Positions 23,109-35,815 of a stretch of 64,000 nucleotides of DNA are shown here, piece by piece. The position numbers were made by a program, and so were the translations under genes. Source of the stretch: Sorghum bicolor (lineage: Eukaryota; Streptophyta; Magnoliopsida; Poales; Poaceae). Below the pieces are notes generated by a model. The model ran no database searches and was not told the origin of the DNA. It was given only the letters and a program-made list of their open reading frames with translations. The stretch's first letter is position 1; each line of letters opens with the position of its first letter. Where the stretch lies: positions 45,441,276-45,505,275 of the forward strand of contig NC_012876.2 of the NCBI RefSeq assembly GCF_000003195.3. Direction: 5' to 3'.

Positions 23109-24441
23109 TTGGTTCCAAGATAAAGCTCAGCATTTTCATCAAACTGAAGAAATACCACTACAAGTAAATGCACTATCAACCAAGATGGAAAATTTGCTCC
23201 ATTGGATTGACCAGAGGGCCAAGTTCAAAGAAGATCAAAGGGCCATTGAGACAATATACAAATATCAACCCACTTTGAGTCAACCCAATAGCAAAGGTAT
23301 GAATTCAGGTAACACTTTCAAGCAACTTTCATTAAAAGAGATAATTGCTCAACAAACAAAAACTAATGATGAAGTTAAACAAAGGCTAGATACAAATGAA
23401 TCACCTCTAAAAGATATACACAATAAAATGGTTTTTCTATTAGCTGCCTTTGATGAGCAAAACACTCTTAATAAAAGGGTAGAGCTTAAATTAGTAAAGC
23501 TAGCTGCTGCATTGCTTGTTGCCACTAACATTGAGCAGGTAAATAACATAACTACTAGAGGAGGCAAAGCCACCAGGGATCCCCCATACCCAAAAGAGAA
23601 ACAGAGAACATAAGCACCAGTGCAACCAACAGTGATAGAAAAAAAAAGCCCAGTTGAAGCAGAAGATCTGCTACAACCACCAAGAGCTGGAGAAAGGAGG
23701 AAAGATTTTCACGACACGAACTATTTGCCATTTCCTAGAAAAAATAGAGGACTGCAGTCGGATGAGCAGTTTGGTAAGTTTGTAGAGGTCATTCAAAAAT
23801 TATATGTCAACATACCTCTACTTGATGCCATACAGGTACCCACATATGCAAAGTACATCAGATATATTCTTAACAAGAAGAGACCTCTACCCACCACTCA
23901 GGTTATCAAGCTGATAGAAGAATGTAGTGCGGCCATCCTCAACAAACCACCAAGAAAGAAGAAGGATCAAGGATGTCCCACCATTGATTGCTCGATCAGA
24001 AACCAACACTTCAACAATGCACTTTGTGATCTCGGAGCAAGTGTCAGTGTGATGCCAGCATCAGTCTACAAGAAGCTTGAGCATACGACCCTAGAACCAA
24101 CATCAATGTGCCTACAACTAGCAGATCAATCAGTTCGACACCCGATGGGCATCGCTAAAAACATCCTAGTCAAGATAAGAGATTTCCTTGTGCTAGTAGA
24201 CTTCGTGGAACTGGACATGAGTCACGACTCAAAAGTGTCCATCATCCTTGGAAGGCCATTTCTGAGCACTGCCAATGCCCACATTGATGTCGGGAAGGGA
24301 GAAATAAAGTTCAACATAAACGGACAAGAAGAACACTTCACATTCAAGCCCAGACCAGAGAGAGACTCTACAGTGAAGGAAGTTTGTGAAGAAGAACCAT
24401 TGGAGACACCATCTCTGGAGGAAGGTAATTCAGAAGATTAA
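23109..24441 (+). pseudogene. E1 gag C-terminus and protease
   Basis: The Gag frame resumes after the CACTA element (HFHQTEEIPLQV, then MENLLHWIDQRAKFKEDQ). It continues to a TAA at 23611-23613, where E4 has TCA. The same frame goes on through FVEVIQKLYVNIPLLDAIQV to an aspartic protease domain: CDLGASVSVMP with Asp at 24028, and the ILGRPFLSTANAHIDVGKGE flap-side block. It ends at 24441 (EEGNSED). RT does not follow. Apart from the one stop the frame is intact here, more so than in E4. Confidence 0.85.
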
Positions 24442-25312
24442 AAGATTTGGAGGTCCAGCTTGGGAAACCTAAAAATCCCAAACCCTCGCCGGGAGGTAAA
24501 TCGGTATTTATCCACATCGTATAAATTCTTGCATAATTAATTCTTGCGTTAGTCACATTTATTCATAGCATTATTATAATAATCAAAAGCCCCATATAAA
24601 TAATATTTATGGTGTGTGACAACCCACATTTATTAATTATTGTGGAGGCACAAAAATATTTTTCCATGATCATTTTCAATAAGTTTCAAATTCTCATAGT
24701 TTTTCCTGCATTATAGCAACCTTCTAGAAGCATGACCCACACTCCTTGGGTCCCACATATCATACACCGCACCTCCCACATATCCCATCATATTATGTGA
24801 TCCACAAAAATGTTTCCACTCACCAGCATTTTTCCACCGACCAACCACCAGCCATGAGTCATTTTTTGGCGTAAAGACTAAGCAAAGGAGGGAGTAGAGA
24901 AAGGGCAGCCAGGATGGCCACCAAAGGTGGGCGCTCGCCCACCTGCAGAGGGCGCCCACCCTATCCCCCCTTCCTCCTATAAATTGCCACCTCCTGCCTC
25001 CATCTCCAACACACAAGCATTCCAGAGAACTCACGCACACTTAACTTCGCGGAAAAGCTCTAGTAGTAAAGTGAGAAGGAGAGTAGAGGGGAAGAGAAGA
25101 GTGAAAGTGAGTTTGGTAGCCTGGGAGTAAGAAAGCAAGGTTCATTATTAAGTAGTGATCCTGCTGTCCAAAGTGGAATTAAAAGTTGCTTAGGGGGAGA
25201 TGCTGCCAAAATAAAAACTTGTCTGGGACGACTAACCCCTAGACTACTGACATTTCGGACAGCTGGCCTTTAACATTTTCTACTAGTTGTGTTTCTGTCA
25301 ACTTTCTGCAGG
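24442..25312 (+). other. E1 protease to ATHILA ORF spacer
   Basis: This AT-rich sequence aligns by eye with E4 44003-44909. It starts with a decayed copy of the E4 AGCTTGGGGGA motif, contains the internal promoter candidate, and ends with a splice-acceptor-like TTTCTGCAG directly before ATG. Pol is missing here, as in E4. Confidence 0.6.
24930..24984 (+). promoter_or_regulatory. Candidate internal promoter of E1 ATHILA ORF
   Basis: Two GC boxes, GGGCGCTCGCCC (24930-24941) and GGGCGCCCACCC (24951-24962), are 9 bases apart, as in the LTRs. They are followed 15 bases later by TATAAAT (24978-24984). E4 has the same set at the same place. Transcription from here is inferred. Confidence 0.6.
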
Positions 25313-25409
25313 ATGTTCAAGAAGGTGAAGAACACGGGCAAGGCCCTGAAGAACATAGGTACGAGGAGTTCATCCTGACTCTCCTCGCACCAATCGGAGA
25401 TGAGCATCT
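25313..25409 (+). pseudogene. E1 ATHILA ORF, 5' part
   Basis: It starts MFKKVKNTGKALKNIGTRSS, matching E4 from its ATG at 44910. A TGA at 25376-25378 replaces the CGA of E4, which fits C-to-T decay at a CpG. The sequence is cut at 25409 by E2, and the frame resumes at 50652. Confidence 0.8.
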
Positions 25410-27060
25410 GTTGGGTATTCTTAACATCATTACCAAAAGTAGACTAAGTTCTCTAAATCTAGTAACAGTGCCAAAAATGCCAAACCTATCCCTCATACCA
25501 CTTAAGCCAAGTTGTCATCCCCAGCATGACATGAGAGACGCGGTATTGAAATATGCAATTGCTCTTCTAAATAAATAATGAATGGGATCTGCAAGCGCAC
25601 AGATTAATACCGATGTAGCATTTTAACCGGGAGGTATTCCACGTATCGTTATTTATATTTTTACCACTAGGAAGGGATTAACAATCATCAATATTGATTA
25701 CAGAATAGAATATGAGATTGAGTATCTATCATCGCATGTATAATTGTGAATATTTATCTAACTCTTTCATACAGGGATAAGTGTCACATAAAAGATATAT
25801 GAAGTAATAAATAGTGACAAAGATAATTAATCTGATCAGCCACATATAAATATGATAAGCACCTCAATTAGATACTCTATAAAGTCATTAGCATGGAATT
25901 AGAACGAACTACAAGAATATTTTCTATGTTATTCTCAACTATATAGTCTAGCATTATCATAGTTAGTGCAAGCATACTTAGCAATCATTGTGAGACAAGA
26001 CTACGCCCATGCATAGTGATATTAGCAAGGTAAATGAGAAACATAGCAATCACTCCCCTGTAATAATGTTGCTCTGCCAGCCCAATACACGAGAGGGGGA
26101 CTATATAAGAATCAATGAAGCTGTCACTATCACGAACTACCCCACGATCTGGCATATTGGGTACAAACGCAGATAAATACGGTATAAGCACCACGCCTAC
26201 ACAGTATCTATCATTTACCCATGGATCCGATGGATAAACGCTATACGATCCTAAGCATGTATATATATCCAATCTAACTAAGCCAAGTACATAACTATGA
26301 TAAACTAAGAACAATATAATCTTGAATATAAACAAGTAGAGCAAAGTCATAAGCAATATATTGAAGTAGAACAAAGTCATATTGATTATATTGAAGAACA
26401 AAGATAATTAGAAAGCAATTAGAAGCACAATTAGAGAATTACCAAGAATCCTCTTGACAGATCCGGAAACCAATCGAAGATTGACTCCTTCTAGTTCTAA
26501 TCCTATGTAGCTATGCTAATCTAGATATCTAATTGATGTGGTGGCTCTAATCTTGATCAGAGGCTTCTTCTCCCTTGAGAATAATGAATTAGGGTTGAGA
26601 GGCTCTCTCCTCCAGGGGCCAGGGGGTCTGGTTTTGTAGTCCCTTCAAGTGAATATGGGCCGTTGGATCAAACCGACATAGATTGTATGGTTTAGATTCA
26701 TCCTTTAGGTCGGTGGAGATCTCCCACGAAATAGAGTCCTGATTGGACTAAGGGAGGGGGCGGGCGCCCAGGGGAACAGGGCGGGCACCCTGCATCTGGC
26801 CCCGTTTCGTCTCCGCTTCGGTCTCGTGGCTTCTGGAGTCTTCTAGATGTAAGATAATTGCACGGCTTGTTAATATCTCTATGTAATCCCGACGTGTGGG
26901 CCTTTCTTCCGTATTTCCTGATAACCCCCTGCAGAAATAGACAAACACCAAAACTCGTGGAATTCTGTCAGATAAAACCCTAACCCTAGATGTTGATTTC
27001 ATTTGGATCCTTTTCTTTATTTATTTGATAATTAAATTTGATACTTAAGGACCGTCAACA
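25410..27060 (-). repeat. E2 3' LTR (left copy)
   Basis: It is 1651 bases, starting TGTTGGGTATTC on the plus strand and ending GACCGTCAACA. In sense orientation it has the GC-box pair at 26790-26779 and 26769-26758, and TACAAAA (26638-26632) where the right copy has TATAAAA. Frames such as 25985-26401 occur in both LTR copies and are not considered genes. Confidence 0.92.
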
Positions 27061-27075
27061 AACTCCCCCAAGCTT
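27061..27075 (-). promoter_or_regulatory. E2 polypurine tract
   Basis: The minus strand reads AAGCTTGGGGGAGTT directly before the 3' LTR, the expected primer for plus-strand DNA synthesis. The same motif adjoins the 3' LTRs of E3 and E4. Confidence 0.85.
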
Positions 27076-29439
27076 ACCTCTTGCTCGTCCCTGAGCAAGG
27101 ATAGACTCAGCAATGGATCATAAGTTGTTGCAATATCTTAAAAAATTGACGGTACACATGCTTTTAAATGAGGTCTCATCTCTGAGTTAGAGTAAACTGT
27201 CAAGACTTAAAACCTACTTACTTTACCTTCACCATGGGACTTGTAAACGTCACTTCTGTCTTGAGTAGTTAAAAGATAGAACAGTCTAGTCAAGTGCCAT
27301 GTCTCTTATTCTTGATCAGCTATAGCTCTAGAGTTTTTGTAGATTTTCAAATAAAACTTAGAGATTCCTTGTATGATTCTCTCAAATCTCTCTTTTGTGG
27401 TATTTCTGGATCCTTACCAAGGCAGTGATGGTATATGCCTTCTCTCAATATATGTGGTATTTGTGGTATAAAGCATAGTGACATTATCTTATCTCTCACC
27501 CTACTCTAATAAGGCTTTAATATCTGGAGTTCATAGGTGGGAGATAAAATATACATACTTACAAGACATTTATTGCATAGTCAAACCATGGATCCAAAGA
27601 AACAAATCAATAAGTCAAATCAAGATGTGCATGTGTGGCGAATGAATGGTGCATGGTGATGATGGTGATAACAATGGTGAAAGTCTAATTCTACTTTTGC
27701 TCTTTGAGGGGATACATACCTTTCTTGCTTTTTTTTGAATAGTGAGGAGAATGAGATGCTCTTCTTTTTTTTTCTTTTCTCTCAGGTGGGTATCTTGTAC
27801 CCCTAATTCTACTGCCGGACACTTGTCCATTTTTACCTCTCGTCTCACTTTTTCTTTTCTTTCGAGGTTCCGGGCACTTGCCCCTTTTTATTTCCTCGTA
27901 TTTCTCTCTTTTTTTAGAGCACTCATCTCTTGAGATAATATAGCAAGTGGTAGTAACAAGAATACTTGAGCATCTATTTCATAGGGAAAAACAGAAAATT
28001 TTTTGGCTATTCTCTCCCGGATTAGGAGTAGAATATTTTTGGGTGATTCTGGAGATGGAATGGGCGGATATATGTGGATGGTACTTCTGGAGTAGAAGTA
28101 GCATATATGAGTGAACGTGCAAGTGAATCTTGATTTAACCACATGACAAGCTCCTAAGGGTCTACACATCTTGACCACACTCAATGCTCATAAGCAGTAA
28201 ATAGTAAATGTGAGGCTCAAAGTCTAGCAAGCATGTATATATGGCTGTGGTAGGAATTTAAACTCTCATCATATAGGAACTCATCATGCAATATTTTAAA
28301 GATTTTCAAAGATAAAATTCTACAGAATTCTAGCATCTCTAGGAACAGATAAATAGCAGCTCAACCTTCCTATATCGTATCCGTTAACAACTTAGACTTC
28401 AGATCAAGTTTTCATCCCACAAGTTTAGCTCTAGAGCAAGCTTTAAATTATAACAGTTATGTCTAAACTTGAGAGAGAACTTAAAATGTGCAAATTAGGC
28501 AGAGCAACTATTCATCATAGCCATGCTTGAGTTTTATTATTAATATACAGATTAGCATAGCAACTTTATTTATTTATTAAACATACTAAGCAAAAGATAT
28601 ATATATAAGCATAAAATCTTTATTTGGTTTTTCCTAGTTTATGTATTTTAATATAGTATAACTATAAATATAGATAGAAAGATAGAAATACTTAGCGGGA
28701 TAAATGGGGGTGCTCTCCCCCAAGCTGAATTTTGACGTAATTTCTCTTGATGTAGCTAGCAGGTGGCAGAGGTGTATTTGATAGTCAGCAACATTCTGAC
28801 AGCGATTAGAATGTCCTCCGTCTGCTAGTCTTCTCGATTCTTAAATTTTGTGGAGCTCAAATAGACAACAAAGCTTGTGGAACTGATTAAGTGTTAGCAT
28901 AAATATCTAGCCTTTATCATGTTGAGACTCCTTAATAATTATTACTCCCTGTTTTTGTATTTTTTATTTTATAAAGCAGAAAAATATTTATTTTATTTTT
29001 ATGCCACCACAGTGAATGTACTTATGGGTTTTATGCCACTCGTATACTCACATGGGGCTTACTGTTTTTTCACATTTTTATTTTATTTTTAAGATAGTAT
29101 GAATATGATTAACTAAGTAAACTATTTAAAATAATTGAAAGGGAAAGGATAACTACCAAGTTTACCTCTTGGTAAGGCGTTCGGTGTTTTTAAGTCCTCC
29201 GAACGAGACTCTCCATTTTCTCAACTGTCCTGGGATTCGTTGACTGGCGTAGTCGGTACTTCCGGCGGCGCCTCCTCTTCATGTATAGTTATCTTCTCTT
29301 TCCATACCTGACTCGGTGCTACGGTCTCCTCTGGATAATTCTGTTTAAACTCTATGTCTTCTGACCTTATAACTTCTCCTTTGTAGTCTGCCCATCCGTC
29401 CTTGATGATCTGCCTCCTCTGGTTGCGGTTGCGTTGTTT
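27076..29439 (-). other. E2 3' noncoding region
   Basis: This is 2.4 kb between the protease gene and the polypurine tract, strongly similar to E3 32360-34724. It holds the hairpin series at 27788-27883, a long pyrimidine-rich run (purine-rich in sense), and a second CTCCCCCAAGCT motif at 28715-28726 next to GGGGG. No open frame in it is conserved as protein. Confidence 0.6.
27788..27883 (-). other. E2 conserved hairpin series
   Basis: There are three short perfect stems: GGGTA-tcttg-TACCC (27788-27802), GGACA-CT-TGTCC (27817-27828) and GGGCA-CT-TGCCC (27872-27883). The same three in the same order occur in E3 and E4. The RNA role is unknown. Confidence 0.7.
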
Positions 29440-31065
29440 TCATACCTGCTTAGATTCTTCAACAATATAGTTAGGGTCAATAAAATAACGGCGTACCTTC
29501 TCTGAGAGGAAGTGCATATGGACTTCTCCGGTTCCAATGTAGATAATTGCTTTAACGGTGCTGAGGAACGGTCTTCCAAGGATGATGGGTGGATCGTATT
29601 CATCTTCTCCCATGTCAATAACCTGAAAGTCTGCGTAGACAAAATGATCGTCTATTTTGACAGAGACATCAGTTACTGTTCCTTTAACCTCTCGAAACGT
29701 CTGATCTGCCATCTGGAGCTGAATATGTGTTGGTCTTAGTGGTATGGTTCCGAACAAGAGCCGATAGGTGACTCCGGCTATTATGTTGACGCCCGATCCG
29801 GTGTCGCAAAACGTCTTATAGAAGCTGTATCCTTTTATGGAGCAGTAGATGCTTGGCATTCCTGGGTCGTCCTTCTTGGTCAAAAATGGTGACTTAAGTT
29901 GATGATCTTGGCCTCCATGAACTACAGTGACCATCTTAGCTGACTCGGTCCACACTTGCTTGTTCCTGTTCCTCCTGTTGGTCCTCTTCCTTGATTCACA
30001 TCTGGATTGATCTGGGATTTGTGTAGTCTTGTTCTTGAAGAAAAATGTCTCCTTCCTCCCTTTGATGTAGAAACTGATCTTGGCAGCGCTAGCGTAGATG
30101 ATAGCTCCCGTGGTGTTCAAGAATGGCCTCCCTAAGATGATAGGTGCCCTCTCATCATTTCCGGTCTCTACTACTATGAAGTCTGCTGGGGCATATAAGG
30201 TACCAACTCGGACGCAAAGGTTCTTCAATGTTCCCTTTGGAAAAGTTATCGTCTGATCTGCAAACTGCAAACACATGGTTGTCTCTAATAAAGGATATGT
30301 AAAGAATTTTTCATAGAGTACCCTGGGTATAATGTTGACACTGGAGCCAAAGTCACAGAGTGCTTCTGGGACGTCCACCATGCCGATGGAGACCGGGATG
30401 ACGGGGCGTCCTGGATCACCTCTCTTGACCGGCAGAAGGTCAGTAGTAAATTCAGTGACGGGGTTACTCCAATTACCTGCATCAAACATGTCTACAAGAT
30501 TTGCAGATTCTAATCCTTTCGGTTGTGATGGTATACCGGGGTTCGTAGTAGGAACAGCAGCAGCTATTTGATTTAACTGAGATTCAATCATTTTATTAAA
30601 GCTAATTTGATTCTTGATGGCAGTAGAGCAATTATCCATTCTATTATTTATATTTTCTAGCATTTTATCATTAGATGCCAATTTCTTAGATAGGTTATCC
30701 ATTAGCTTTCCTTGACTAGACACTAACTCTCTCAAAGGTGGAAAATTATTATTATTGTTGTAAGAATTGTTACCTTGATAATTACCTGAGTAGTTAGGCC
30801 TCTGTTGATTCCAACTTTGATTTTGTTGAGGACGGTTGTAATAGTTGTTGTTGTTGTTGTTGTTGTTGATGTAGTTCACATCCTCAAGCATCTCAGGACA
30901 GTGATTGCCTGAGTGTCCAGTGTCTCCACACTCCTCACAAGTCATGTGAGAGTCGTAGATGTGCATCACTTTCTTCTTATCTCCAGCTCTATCATCGAGC
31001 TTCTTCATGAGCAGGTCTAGCTTTGCAGACAACATGTCTACCTCCTTCAGCTGATGCATACCTCC
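29440..31065 (-). pseudogene. E2 gag C-terminus with two tandem protease domains
   Basis: The 548-residue open frame (31086 to 29440, its first residues being E3 LTR and TSD) continues the E2 Gag from 38718. It has a zinc knuckle CEECGDTGHSGNHC (residues 50-63), an Asn-rich stretch, then protease 1 with CDFGSS (244-249) and ILGRPFL (317-323), then protease 2 with CDTGSG (427-432) and ILGRPFL (502-508). The two protease units are about 185 residues apart and similar along their length, so one looks duplicated from the other. E3 has the same pair. Retropepsins normally act as homodimers of one such domain. This stretch is open, but the gene as a whole is broken upstream (TGA at 39101-39103) and by E3. 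Confidence 0.85.
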
Positions 31066-32344
31066 TGTTGGGTATTTTAAACGCAAACAGAAAAATCCAC
31101 AAGCGCACGGATACCGATGTAGCTTTCACCCGGGAGTATTCCAGAGTATCGATTTTCCACAGGGAACGTGAGTGTACTAATTAAGATCCAAGATCGCCCA
31201 AGGATAACTATATGATTATTTTTGGTGGGAAGAGAGGAAGTTTCCTGAGAGTTCTCTAGTTGATCTAAGAATCAAGAATTACTTCAAGATTATCTATTTC
31301 GGGACATCAGAACACTAACCACAGAAAGAGATGAGAAGGGGGCTAGGAAGCTCCGACTACGGTCCTACAAACACCGATCCGAACGTGGTGGAATACGTCG
31401 ACCGTTAGGGCTGTCACTACCCTAAGGCTACCACAACAATCCGCAGGATTGCGTGCAATTCCAGGTAATTGCAAGACTAAACACCACGTCTAATCTATTA
31501 ATTACTACTCTAATGTTTCAAAGATTAGAGCACTTGATGGAAGCGGGAAACCAATAAATAACTTGAATGTAAATAAAAGTAATTAGAGAACTCAGGAATT
31601 ATGAATTGAAGAACCTGGAGAATGATAAAGAACGAACCAGATGCTGCAAAAGTACAATGTTGAGGAAGATCCGACAGATCCGGCTCCTCCTCCACTCTCC
31701 TCTTCTCTCTCCCTATTTTCTAGATTACAACTAGAACTAACTAGAACTAGAACTAGAGGAACTAGAACTAGAACTAGATGAACTAGAACTAGATCTAGAT
31801 GAACTAGAGGTAGAACTAGAAGAACTAGAGGGATCCTCTCTACTTGGATGAAGAATTGAAACCCTAGCTTTGATTCTGTAGAAGAGGTATGATCTCCAGG
31901 GGCCAGGGGGTCTGGTTTTATAGTCCCTTCAAGTGAATCTGGGCCGTTGGATCAAACCGACATTGATCGTGTGGTTTTCCTTGAAGTATTAGGTCGGTGG
32001 AGCATGATCCCCGAACTTCGCCCTGATTGGTGGAAAGAGGTGGGCGGGCGCCCTTAGGACTAGGGCGGGCGCCCAATGCCTGAGCCCTCTCGGCCTCCGC
32101 TTCGGTCCCGTGGCTTCTGGAGTCTTCTAGATGGTAGATAATTGTGCGGCACGTTAATATCTCTATGTAAACCCGACGTGTGGGCCTTTCTTCCATATTT
32201 CCTGATAACCCCCTGCAGAAATAGACAAACACCAAAACTTGTGGAATTCTGTAAGATAAAACCCTAAGTCTAGGTGTTGGTTCCATTTAGATCCTTTTCT
32301 ATGATTAGTTGATGGTTAAATGTGAGCATTAAGGACCGTCAACA
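31066..32344 (-). repeat. E3 3' LTR (left copy)
   Basis: It is 1279 bases, starting TGTTGGGTATTTT and ending GACCGTCAACA. In sense orientation it has the GC-box pair at 32074-32063 and 32053-32042, and TATAAAA at 31922-31916. Its end shares strong similarity with the E2 LTR; the rest differs. Confidence 0.9.
31725..31831. repeat. (CTAGAA)n-type minisatellite in E3 LTR
   Basis: Irregular repeats of AACTAGAACTAGA with GGA, TGA and TCTAG variants. The same block is in the right LTR at about 38095-38201. Confidence 0.85.
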
Positions 32345-32359
32345 ATCTCCCCCAAGCTT
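32345..32359 (-). promoter_or_regulatory. E3 polypurine tract
   Basis: The minus strand reads AAGCTTGGGGGAGAT immediately before the 3' LTR. Confidence 0.85.
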
Positions 32360-34724
32360 AACCTTTGCTCGTCCCTGAGCAAAGATAGACTCAAGAGTTT
32401 CTGCAGTGGTTTCATAACTTAAAGATACACATGCGTTTAAACAAGATCTCATCTCGGGTTAGAGTAAACTGTTAAGACTTAAAACTTACTCATTTACCTT
32501 TCACCATGGGACTTGCAACCGTCACCTGTGTCTTGAGCAGTTAAAAGATAGAACGGTCTAGTCAAGCGCCATGTCTCTTGTTCTTAGATTAACTATAGCT
32601 CTGGAGTATTTGCAGATTTTCAAATAAAACTCAGAGATTCCTTGTATGACTCTCTCTAGTCTCTCTTTTGTGGTATTTCTGGATCCTTACCAAGGCAGTG
32701 ATGGTGTATGCCTTCTCTCAAAGTATGTGGTATTTTTGGTATGAGGCATAGTGGCATTGCCTTCTCTCTCACCCTATTCTAATAAGGCTTTTGATATCTG
32801 GAGCTCATAGGTGGGAGATAGCTAATACATACTTACAAGACATTTATTGCATAGTCAAACCATGGATCCAGAAGAACAAGTCAAATAGTCAAATCAAGAT
32901 GTGCATGTGTGGCGAATGAATGGTGTATGGTGATGATGGTGATAATGGTGAAAGTCTAATTCTACTTATGCTCTTTTGAGGGGATACATACCTTTCTTGC
33001 TCTTTTGAAACTTTTTGAGAAGAATGGGATGCTCTATATTTTCTTTTTTCTTTCTTTTTCTTTTTTTTCTTTTCTCTCAGGTGGGTATCTTGTACCCCTA
33101 ATTCTACTGTCGGACACTTGTCCATTTTTACCTCTCGTCTCACTTTTTCTTCTTTTTTTTCTTTCGAGGTTCCGGGCAATTGCCCCTTTTTATTTCCTCG
33201 TATTCTTCTTTTTTTTTCTCTTTTTTCTTTAGAGCACTCATCTCATGAGATAATATAGCGAGTGGTAGTGACAAGATAACTTCAGCATTTATTTCACAGG
33301 GAAAAAATAGAAATATTTTTGGCTATTCTCTCCCGGATTAGGAGTATAATATTTTTGGGTGGTTCTGGAGATGGAAATGGGTATATGTGGATGGTACTTC
33401 CAGAGTAGAAGTAGCATGTATGAGTGAACGTGCAAGTGAATCTTGACTTAACCACATGACAAGCTCCTAAGGGTCTACACGGCTTGACCACACTCAATGC
33501 TCATAAGCAGTAAAAATTAAATGTGTGGCTCATAGTCTAGCAAGCATGTATATATGACTGTGGTAGGAATTTAAACTCTCATCATACAGGAACTCATCAT
33601 GTGATATTTTAAAGATTTTCAAAGAAAAAGTACTCTAGAATTCTAGCATCTCTACGAATAGATAAACAGCAGCTCAACCTTCCCATATCATATCCGTTAA
33701 CGACTTAGACTTCAGATCAAGTACTCTTCCCACAAGTTCAGGTTTAGAGCAAATCTTAATTAATAACAGTGATGCCTAAACTTGAGAGAGATTTCAATTT
33801 TGAGAACTAGTCATGGCAGAGCAACTATTCATCTTTCCATGTGAGAGCTTATCATGAGGGTTCATAGCAAATTTTATTTATTTATTTATTTAGCAAACTA
33901 AGCAAAGATATATATATAAGCACAAAATCTTTATTTGGGTTTTTATGATTATGCATCTTTTTATTATTTGAGTAAAATATAAACGTGAGTAGAACACTTA
34001 GCTGGATAAATGGGGGTGCTCTCCCCCAAGCTGGATATTGATGTAATTTCTTCTAATGTAGCTAGCAGGTGGTGGAGGTGTATTTGAATGTCAGCAGCAC
34101 CCTGACAGTGATTAGGATGTCCTCCGTCTGCTAGTCTTCTTTGATCCTTGAATTCTGTGAAGCTCAAATAGACAACAAAGCTTTGTGGAACTGGTTAAGG
34201 GTTAGCGTAAATACCTAGCCTTTATCATGTTGAGCCTCCTCAATAAATGTTACTCTCTTTAGTAGGATCATAAATTTATTTTTATATTTTCATTTTTATA
34301 GGACAGGAATATATTTATTTTATTTTTATGCCACCACAGTGAATGTACTTATGGGTTTTACGCCATGAGCATACTCACGTGGGGCTTACTATTTTTAACA
34401 TTTTTTTTATTTTTTTTTAAGATGATATGAACCTGATTAACTAAGCAAACTATTTTAAATAATTGAAAGGGAAAAAGGATAACTACCAAGTTTACCTCTT
34501 GGCAAGGCGTTCGGTGTTTTTTTTAAGTCCTCCGAACGGGACTCTCCGTTTTCTCAGTCGTCCTGGGATTCGCTGGATGGCGTAGTCGGTGGTTCCGGCA
34601 GCGCCTGCTCTTCATGTATAACTATCTTCTCTCTACACACCTGACTCGGTGCTACGGTCTCCTCAGGACAGTTCTGATCAAGCTGTATGTCTTCAGACCT
34701 TACTACTTCTCCTTCGTAGTGTGC
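32360..34724 (-). other. E3 3' noncoding region
   Basis: It is collinear with E2 27076-29439. It contains the hairpin series (33083-33185), a pyrimidine-rich run, and the second CTCCCCCAAGCT motif at 34021-34032, preceded by GGGGG to make a GGGGG-N6-CCCCC stem. No gene seen. Confidence 0.6.
33083..33185 (-). other. E3 conserved hairpin series
   Basis: Stems are GGGTA-tcttg-TACCC (33083-33097), GGACA-CT-TGTCC (33112-33123) and GGGCA-AT-TGCCC (33174-33185). Only the loop of the last differs from E2. Confidence 0.7.
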
Positions 34725-35738
34725 TCATCCGTCCTTGATGATTTGCCTCCTCTGGTTGCGGTTGCGTCGTCTTCTTCTTGTCCTGACCTGCTTAGAGTCT
34801 TCAACTATATAGTTAGGGTCAGTAAAACAGCGGCATACCTTCTTAGAGGTGAAGTGCATGTGGACTTCTCTGGTTCCAATGTAGATGATTGCTTTAACGG
34901 TGCTGAGGAACGGTCTCTCAAGGATGATGGGTGAATCATACTCGTCTTCTCCCATGTCAATAACCTTCAACCTTTTGGAATGTCTGATCTGCCATCTGAA
35001 GCTGAATGTATGTCGGTTTTAGTGGCATGGTTCCGAATAGAAGCTGATAGGTGACTGCGGCCATTATATTGACGCCTGACCCGGTGTCGCAAAGCGTCTT
35101 CTGAAAATGAATGTCCGTTGATTGTGCACTTGATGCTTGGAACACCATGGTCGTCCTTCTTGATCAAGAAAGGCGACTTGAGTTGACGATCTTGACCTTC
35201 TTGAGCTGCAGTGACCATCTTAGCTGACTCAGTCCACATTTCTTGTTTCTGTTCCTCCTGTTAGTCCTCTTCCTTGGTTCATGTTGGAATGCTCTGAGAT
35301 TTGTGTAGTCTTGTTCTTGAAGGAAAACGTCTCCTTCCTCCCCTTGATGTAGAAACTGATCTTGGCAGCACTAGCGTAGATGACAGCTCCCGAGGTGTTC
35401 AGGAATGGCCTCCCTAGGATGATGGGTGCCCTCTCATCAGTACCAGTCTCTATCACCACGAAGTCTGCTGGAGCGTATAAGGTACCAACTCGGACGTAGA
35501 GGTTCTTCAATATTCCCTTTGGGAAACTTAGTGTCTGATCTGCAAGCTGCAAACACATGGTTGTTTCTAGGAAAGGATGTGTAAAGAATTTTTCATAGAG
35601 TACCCTGGGCATAATGTTGACGCTGGAGCCAAAGTCGCAGAGTGCTTCTGGGAAGTTCACCATGCTGATGGAGATCGAGATGACGGGGCGTCCTGGATTG
35701 TCTCTCTTGACCGGCAGAAGGTCAGTAATTACTTCCAC
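34725..35738 (-). pseudogene. E3 double protease remnant
   Basis: Protease 1 (35738-35229) is an open frame with CDFGSSVNIMPRVLYEKFF and ILGRPFLNTSGAVIYASAA. Protease 2 is broken into short frames by small indels (35239-34967, 35148-34957, 34970-34725). Its catalytic region is shifted out of frame (the nucleotides still correspond to DTGSGVNI). A small deletion near 34970 removes the stretch that E2 has between FREVKG and FQVIDMG, leaving the KVIDMGEDEYDSPIILERP end. The order and spacing match E2, so the duplication predates the split of E2 and E3. A zinc-knuckle remnant remains at about 35762-35815, but the sequence between it and protease 1 is deleted. Confidence 0.8.
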
Positions 35739-35815
35739 AACGGGGTTACTCCAGTAGTTACGTCCTCAAGCATCTCAGGGCAGTGATTGCCTGAGTGTCT
35801 AGTATCTCCAGTGTG

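Noticed and set aside
25985..26401. 138-residue hydrophobic minus-strand frame in the E2 LTR (also 49607-49993)
   Set aside because: AT-rich LTR sequence gives Phe/Leu/Ile-rich frames. The copy in the other LTR carries a 32-base deletion, so it is not conserved as protein.
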